DNA of 8,339 nt. Source: Thermoplasmata archaeon (GTDB lineage Archaea > Thermoplasmatota > SW-10-69-26). The notes beneath the pieces are model-generated. The model ran no database searches. It was not told the origin of the DNA and saw only the letters and a list, made by a program, of their open reading frames with translations. Where the stretch lies: NCBI GenBank assembly GCA_003561665.1, contig PWVY01000033.1, positions 1-8,339 of the forward strand. The letters run 5' to 3'. The translations under genes and the position numbers were made by a program. The first letter of the stretch is position 1; every line of letters starts with the position of its first letter. Positions 5,021-8,339 of this stretch are shown here, piece after piece.

Positions 5021-6874
5021 TTACCCGCGACGGTTCCAGGCGGTGATACCGACAAGAGCGATCGCGCCCAGGGCGCCCACCGCGATGGCGTAGGGGCTCG
5101 CGGCGAGACGTGTGAGGGTTTCCACACCGGGCGCGCTTTGCACGCTCACGGTAGGATCGTGCGTGATGTTGTCCCCGGCCGGGTAGGCGACGAGGATCCG
5201 GACCTGGTCGTCGCTGTTGATATGGATCGAGCGGTCCGCCCAGGCTTCGTGGCCGTCCACAATGACAGGGCCTGCCAGGCTGTACTCGGCTTGGAGGCTT
5301 CCGTTGTCGACGATGACCCCGTTCGCTGTGGGGGTCAGGTTCGCACCGGGTGGGGCTTGGGTTTTGGCTTCGAGCACGAAGAGCGTGTTGGGGGGCGCGG
5401 AGAGGTTCGTGGCTTGGTACGTGATCTTGACGGTGTCCTCGCCAGGCTCCAGGATGACCTCGAGCGTTCCGGACCAGAGGTCAAAGTGGTTGATCACGCG
5501 GTCGTCTTCGACGTGCGTGGTCCCGTTGTTGAGGGCTTGCTCGGCGATGGCGGGGTCGCCGATGTTGACTTGCCCGGTGCGGGGGGTGTCCTCGATGAGG
5601 AGGGCGCGTTCGAGGGTCAAGCCGAGGCTGATGTTCCCTTGTGTCCCGTTGATTTCACCGTCGAAGGTGCTGTTGATGTGTTGGGGGTACTCGCTGGCGA
5701 CAGACATGTTGGCCCTGTCGCTTTTGGCGGTAAGCCCGGGGGGCCCGTCGACGCGTTCAAGAGCGTGGGCGGGTCGGTGATCGGCGGGTGAGCTAGCGGG
5801 TACGGCGTCCATGGGTCGGTGGACGTGGATGTGGAGGGTGTCCTCGGTCGCGTTGTGATCCGTGGTGAGGGATGCCCCGCTGGGTAGGGTCGTGTTGGTT
5901 GGGAGCGCATGGGTTAGGTTGGGGGCTTGGATGTGGATCTGCGTGGCGGGTGCGTCCACGGCGAGGATGCGCGTGTCGTTGCCGTGGGCTTGCACGCTGA
6001 CGCCGATTTGGCGAAGGGTGTCGATGTTGGAGTCGAACCCGATGGTTCCAAGCGTTTCGTCGTGCACGGTGAGGTTGTGCATGCCGTCAGCGTCGAGCGT
6101 GAACGCGAAGTAGCGGGCGTCGACGTGGTGGGGGAGTTCTTGAGCGCCGGGGGGACCCATGGCGGGGCGTTGCCATGTGGCGGGTCGGTCCGCGGGGGGG
6201 CCGGGTTCGCGGTCGCGGTCGTTTTGGGCTTGTTGGGCCCTTTCGCTGGGACTGGAGGGCGGCCCTCGTCGGTCTTGTTGCTGCGCGTCGTCGTCGGTCT
6301 GGTGCGTGGTTTCCCACGTGGCGTCGCCGTGGATGAGGATCTGATCCCCGTCGAGCGTGAGGTTCTCGCCGGAGATCTCGAGGGTCGCACTGTCGCTTTC
6401 GAGGAGGATCGTGTCGTTGGTGTGCGTGAGGTTCGCGTTGGCGGGGGTTGTGATTTGGATGGGTTCGGTGTCGCTTGCGTTGAGCGTGGCTGGGGTGCCT
6501 GGTTGGTCGCGTATGGTGAGCGTGGCGTGGTCGGTGAGGAGGGTCAACTGGTTCACGTTGGCCCGCGTCGTGATCTCGTCCCCGCTTTGGGGAAGGCTGA
6601 CCTCGACAAGGAGGGGGTCGTCCGTATCGAGCGTGACGTTCTCAAGACCGGGCACATCCTCGTTGATGGTGGCCGTAACATGGTCGCCTTCGTACGCGCC
6701 CTCGTCTTGGGGTGGGCCTGCGTCCCCGGGAGGTCCCTGGGGCCCTTGTGCCGCTACAGGGGCCAAGGGTGCAACGAGCATGGTGAGGGCGATGAGGAGC
6801 ACGATCAGGCTGCCAGGACCTTGCACGGTCTCCACAAGGGGCGCGTGGCGTTGCGAGGAATCCCGACGGGGCAT
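5021..6874 (-). CDS. Secreted, membrane-anchored, sequon-rich surface protein
   Basis: This 617-residue protein is predicted to be exported and to stay attached by its C-terminus. A basic N-terminus leads to a hydrophobic stretch (about 22-42, ending APVAAQ), a Sec-type signal peptide. A short collagen-like run of four Gly-X-Y triplets follows (44-55). Next come a beta-rich region with repeating hydrophobic strands (such as ATLTIRD, ATLEISGENLTLDGD), a disordered Pro/Gln/Arg-rich linker, a second beta-rich region, and an Ig- or jelly-roll-like C-terminal part ending in VRILVAYPAGDNITHDP. A transmembrane helix (about 595-613) with NRRG tail closes it. I count 19 Asn-X-Ser/Thr sequons, pointing to heavy N-glycosylation outside the cell. 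No enzyme motif is seen and no family is recognised. ATG 6874 is preceded by GGTGAT with a 3-nt spacer; an upstream in-frame start at 6958 would place the TATA box inside the gene. S-layer-associated or adhesin-like roles are possible. Confidence 0.85.
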   Translation of the reverse strand: MPRRDSSQRHAPLVETVQGPGSLIVLLIALTMLVAPLAPVAAQGPQGPPGDAGPPQDEGAYEGDHVTATINEDVPGLENVTLDTDDPLLVEVSLPQSGDEITTRANVNQLTLLTDHATLTIRDQPGTPATLNASDTEPIQITTPANANLTHTNDTILLESDSATLEISGENLTLDGDQILIHGDATWETTHQTDDDAQQQDRRGPPSSPSERAQQAQNDRDREPGPPADRPATWQRPAMGPPGAQELPHHVDARYFAFTLDADGMHNLTVHDETLGTIGFDSNIDTLRQIGVSVQAHGNDTRILAVDAPATQIHIQAPNLTHALPTNTTLPSGASLTTDHNATEDTLHIHVHRPMDAVPASSPADHRPAHALERVDGPPGLTAKSDRANMSVASEYPQHINSTFDGEINGTQGNISLGLTLERALLIEDTPRTGQVNIGDPAIAEQALNNGTTHVEDDRVINHFDLWSGTLEVILEPGEDTVKITYQATNLSAPPNTLFVLEAKTQAPPGANLTPTANGVIVDNGSLQAEYSLAGPVIVDGHEAWADRSIHINSDDQVRILVAYPAGDNITHDPTVSVQSAPGVETLTRLAASPYAIAVGALGAIALVGITAWNRRG

Positions 6875-6877
6875 AGT

Positions 6878-6883
6878 ATCACC
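6878..6883 (-). promoter_or_regulatory. Shine-Dalgarno site of the secreted-protein gene
   Basis: GGTGAT on the minus strand, within a longer GGGGGTGAT, stands 3 nt before ATG 6874. It fixes this start over the longer in-frame alternative. It is the best ribosome-binding site in the window and contrasts with the leaderless starts of most other genes. Confidence 0.6.
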
Positions 6884-6884
6884 C

Positions 6885-6898
6885 CCACCTTCTGGTGG
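6885..6898. repeat. Inverted repeat between TATA box and start of the secreted-protein gene
   Basis: CCACC-TTCT-GGTGG is a perfect 5-bp inverted repeat with a 4-nt spacer, the same 5-4-5 build as the repeat at 3312-3325 but with a different sequence. It lies between the TATA-like box (6903-6910) and the Shine-Dalgarno site, so it could be an operator. If transcription began upstream of it, the hairpin would border the ribosome-binding site. Confidence 0.3.
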
Positions 6899-6902
6899 AG
6901 GG

Positions 6903-6910
6903 TAAATAAA
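6903..6910 (-). promoter_or_regulatory. TATA-like box for the secreted-protein gene
   Basis: TTTATTTA on the minus strand (in GGTTTATTTACC) is centred 32 bp upstream of ATG 6874, predicting a leader of only about 5-10 nt that includes most or part of the Shine-Dalgarno site. On the plus strand TAAATAAA could also serve the 111-residue gene at 7006, with a leader of about 70 nt. Confidence 0.6.
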
Positions 6911-7005
6911 CCGCTTTTCCCCGAACCATCGAAACAACCCCCCTCCAGCGGCGCCCATCGCGTCTTGAACACGGAACAGACCCTGGTCGGAAGGAACCTT
7001 CTTGT

Positions 7006-7341
7006 ATGAGACCTCGCGTGAAGCGAACCGTGTCCCCTGACCCCAAAGAGCGCATCGAGCAGATCGAGCAGGCCCTCGAGGAGGACCAGGTCCAGCTCGC
7101 CACCGGCAGCAGCGTCGAATCGATCCGCTCCAACAGCGGGTCCGGCCTCGCCACGCTCCCCTACCTGACCATCAACGACATCGTCGTCCTCCGCGATGCC
7201 GGCATCACCGAGTTCGAAGACATCCAGAACAACATCCTCACCCTCCCCGACAGCGCCTGGCCCCACGTCCTCGATCTCGTCCGCGCCCGCGTGCTCGACC
7301 CCTCCCCCAACGACTTACGCGCCCAACTCGACGACGCATAA
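7006..7341 (+). CDS. Small coiled-coil/HhH-like protein of unknown function
   Basis: This is a 111-residue soluble protein. A basic, possibly disordered N-terminus (RPRVKR) leads to a charged helix at about 14-31 (KERIEQIEQALEEDQ) with coiled-coil character. A Ser/Gly-rich linker follows, then a helical domain from about residue 48 (LATLPYLTINDIVVLRDAGITEFEDIQNNI). That segment has the layout of a helix-hairpin-helix module (LPxL-turn-LrdAGIteFedI) but lacks the usual GxG hairpin, so nucleic-acid binding is only a suggestion. A further helix pair and an acidic tail end the protein. ATG 7006 is the first start; no TATA-like box or Shine-Dalgarno site fits it well. GTG 7030 is in frame and sits 27 bp from a weak TTGTATGA, so a 103-residue leaderless version is possible. 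Codon use matches neighbouring C-ending genes. No family is recognised. Confidence 0.65.
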   Translation: MRPRVKRTVSPDPKERIEQIEQALEEDQVQLATGSSVESIRSNSGSGLATLPYLTINDIVVLRDAGITEFEDIQNNILTLPDSAWPHVLDLVRARVLDPSPNDLRAQLDDA

Positions 7342-7345
7342 CCCC

Positions 7346-7350
7346 AAAAA
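7346..7350 (-). terminator. Oligo-T terminator of tRNA-Asn
   Basis: A run of five T on the minus strand begins 9 nt beyond the tRNA 3' end, between it and the stop codon of the 111-residue gene. Short U-tracts are the usual intrinsic termination signal in archaea. Confidence 0.5.
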
Positions 7351-7358
7351 CGGTGAAG

Positions 7359-7431
7359 CGGCCCCGGCTGGACTCGAACCAGCACCACCTGGTTAACAGC
7401 CAGGCATCACTACCAATTAGACTACGGGGCC
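7359..7431 (-). tRNA. tRNA-Asn (anticodon GUU)
   Basis: The 73-nt gene folds into a full cloverleaf. Acceptor stem GGCCCCG pairs with CGGGGCC, discriminator base G73, CCA not encoded. The anticodon arm is CCTGG-CTGTTAA-CCAGG, with anticodon GTT at 7395-7397. The T arm is GCTGG-TTCGAGT-CCAGC. The variable loop is four bases (TGGT). The D arm GTCT/TGAT has a T-T mismatch at its loop end, with canonical A14, G18 and G19. Position 15 is A, with T at position 48, so the Levitt pair is A15-U48 and the archaeosine target G15 is absent. There is no intron. The gene lies head to head with gatC-gatA, which encode subunits of the enzyme that amidates Asp-tRNA(Asn). A TATA-like CTTAAG lies about 29 bp before the 5' end. 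Confidence 0.97.
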
Positions 7432-7454
7432 AACACTACCCGGCAAGAGGAACC

Positions 7455-7464
7455 GTTCTTAAGA
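7455..7464. promoter_or_regulatory. Shared bidirectional TATA-like box for tRNA-Asn and gatC
   Basis: TTCTTAAGAG contains the palindrome CTTAAG (7458-7463). Its centre is 29-30 bp from the mature tRNA 5' end at 7431 and 25-26 bp from the gatC GTG at 7486, correct TATA spacing in both directions. BRE-like GAAC stretches lie upstream of it on each strand (7450-7453, and the complement of 7465-7468). No other AT-rich element exists in this 54-bp gap, so one box must serve both genes unless one lacks a TATA box. Confidence 0.65.
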
Positions 7465-7485
7465 GTTCGGCCTTTTTCTCCTCTC

Positions 7486-7746
7486 GTGCCCCCAAACGAG
7501 GACGTCAACATCGACCACCTCGCCAAACTCGCCAACCTTCCCCTCAGCGACGACGAGCGCGACGCACTCGAAAACGAATGCCTCGACATCCTCGACGCCT
7601 TCCAACTCCCCGACCATGACGATGGGCCCGACCGCACCCCCCAAGAGCCCTACCTCGACGACGAACCCCAACCCACCCCCCAAGACGTCGCCGACAAGAT
7701 CCTCAACGAAGCACCCCAACGGGACGGGAGGAACATCAAGACATGA
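7486..7746 (+). CDS. gatC: Asp/Glu-tRNA amidotransferase subunit C
   Basis: GatC is the small belt-like subunit that wraps and stabilises GatA and GatB in the heterotrimer that amidates Asp-tRNA(Asn) (and, in bacteria, Glu-tRNA(Gln)). The 86-residue product has the family pattern near its N-terminus, NIDHLAKLANLPLSDDERDALENECLDILDAF (about 8-39), followed by an acidic, Pro-rich linker and the conserved-position C-terminal segment (ADKILNEAPQRDG). The length is slightly below the usual 90-100 residues. The start is GTG 7486: a TATA-like box lies 25-26 bp upstream and the message would be leaderless; there is no room for a Shine-Dalgarno site. Its TGA stop overlaps the gatA ATG as ATGA, so the two are translationally coupled. 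In archaea, which use GatDE for glutamine, GatCAB normally serves asparagine, and here it faces tRNA-Asn. Confidence 0.9.
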   Translation: MPPNEDVNIDHLAKLANLPLSDDERDALENECLDILDAFQLPDHDDGPDRTPQEPYLDDEPQPTPQDVADKILNEAPQRDGRNIKT

Positions 7747-8339
7747 GCCACGAAGCCGGACACCAAGCCCTCCAACGCATCGGCACCGACCCCTACAACG
7801 CGTACATCACCCTCCTCGAGGAACCCCTCACAACCACGAACGAGGGCCCCCTGCACGGCAAAAGCCTCGCCGTCAAAGACAACCTCGCCCTCGAAAACGT
7901 CCCCCTCACCTGCGCCAGCCGAACGCTTGAACACTACACCGCCCCCTACACCGCCACCTGCGTCCAACGCGCCCTCGACAAAGGCGCCAGCATCGTCGGC
8001 AAAACCAACATGGACGAGTTCGCCGGAGGCGGACGAGGACAACACAGCGCCTTTGGCCCCACCACGAACCCCCTCCAACCCGACCGCGTCACCGGCGGCT
8101 CCAGCAGCGGATCCGGCGCCACCCTCGCCAACGAAGACGTCGACCTCGCCCTTGGAACAGACACCGGCGGCAGCGTACGAAGCCCCGCCGCTTACATGAA
8201 CCTCCTCGCCCTGAAACCCACCAACGGCCGCATCAGCCGCTGGGGCCTCGTCGACCTAGCCATGAGCCTTGACACCCCCGGCCCCATGGCCCGAACCGTC
8301 ACCGATCTCGCCCTTCTCTACGATGCCATCCACGGCCCC
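7743..8339 (+). CDS. gatA: Asp/Glu-tRNA amidotransferase subunit A, 3' truncated by the window
   Basis: GatA is the amidase subunit that releases ammonia from glutamine or asparagine and channels it to GatB for conversion of Asp-tRNA(Asn) to Asn-tRNA(Asn). The first 199 residues are visible of an expected 430-490. The amidase-signature triad is intact: Lys45 in AVKDN, cis-Ser120 in GGSSSGS and nucleophile Ser144 in DTGGSVRSPA, with the spacing of known GatA (99 and 24 residues). GKTNMDEF (86-93) and SAFGPTTNP (102-110) are also typical, as is LKPTNGRISRWGLV after the triad. The N-terminus is short compared with bacterial GatA. ATG 7743 overlaps the gatC stop. Third codon positions are almost all C or A. 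gatB is not in view and could follow or lie elsewhere. Family membership is certain; GatA rather than a generic amidase follows from gatC. Confidence 0.95.
   Translation, partial: MSHEAGHQALQRIGTDPYNAYITLLEEPLTTTNEGPLHGKSLAVKDNLALENVPLTCASRTLEHYTAPYTATCVQRALDKGASIVGKTNMDEFAGGGRGQHSAFGPTTNPLQPDRVTGGSSSGSGATLANEDVDLALGTDTGGSVRSPAAYMNLLALKPTNGRISRWGLVDLAMSLDTPGPMARTVTDLALLYDAIHGP

Noticed and set aside
5138..5791. A 217-codon plus-strand open frame inside the surface-protein gene.
   Set aside because: It is complementary to well-structured coding sequence, has no ribosome site or promoter, and is repetitive in Asp/Val/Gly as expected for a shadow frame.
6875..6958. A 28-residue N-terminal extension of the surface protein starting at 6958.
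   Set aside because: It would put the TATA-like box within coding sequence and bury the signal peptide; ATG 6874 has a good ribosome-binding site at the right distance.
5927..7009. A 360-codon plus-strand open frame antisense to the surface-protein gene.
   Set aside because: Its Gly/Val-rich product mirrors the codon pattern of the real minus-strand gene. The minus frame has a signal peptide, a membrane anchor and sequons, while this frame has no family features and overlaps the next gene.
1..8339. CRISPR array, insertion sequence, integrase, attachment site or toxin-antitoxin pair.
   Set aside because: I found no regularly spaced direct repeats, transposase or recombinase motifs, long terminal inverted repeats or recognisable toxin-antitoxin pair. 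Apart from tRNA-Asn itself, which could in principle serve as an integration site, nothing suggests mobility, and no duplicated tRNA 3' end was seen.

Overview
This 8.3 kb, GC-rich window looks like ordinary chromosome from an archaeon, probably a euryarchaeote in the broad halophile/Thermoplasmatota sphere. The pointers to Archaea are: TATA-like boxes 25-30 bp upstream of start codons or of the mature tRNA 5' end with almost no leader; GTG starts; Shine-Dalgarno cores of GGTGAT type; a tRNA gene without encoded CCA; a two-domain winged-helix regulator of a common archaeal build; and a surface protein packed with N-glycosylation sequons. The lineage is inferred from these features only; no rRNA or other marker gene is present.

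Layout, left to right: the 3' end of a HEAT-repeat-like protein (+); queE, a radical SAM enzyme of 7-deazaguanine (archaeosine) synthesis, followed by a coupled 77-residue two-helix membrane protein (both -); an arginase (+); a stand-alone B3/B4 (PheRS-beta-type editing) domain protein (-); a HAD-superfamily phosphatase/phosphomutase (+); a three-helix membrane protein followed by a two-domain winged-HTH regulator (both -); a 617-residue secreted, C-terminally anchored, sequon-rich protein (-); a small HhH-like/coiled-coil protein (+); tRNA-Asn(GUU) (-); and gatC-gatA (+), with gatA running off the right edge.

Transcription direction alternates almost gene by gene. All three convergent protein-coding pairs end in the same way: their stop codons interlock in a 4-bp overlap (CTAA once, CTAG twice). 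Each divergent pair shares a short AT-rich promoter island.

The clearest functional grouping is at the right end. tRNA-Asn and gatCA, which encode subunits of the amidotransferase that converts Asp-tRNA(Asn) to Asn-tRNA(Asn), appear to fire in opposite directions from one palindromic CTTAAG box. The tRNA carries A15, so it cannot be a substrate for archaeosine-15, although queE of that pathway lies in the same window. There is no CRISPR array, insertion sequence, integrase or other sign of a mobile element. I see no clearly new multi-gene system. The points most worth following are the tRNA-Asn/gatCA bidirectional promoter, the interlocked convergent stops, and the membrane-protein/winged-HTH pair.
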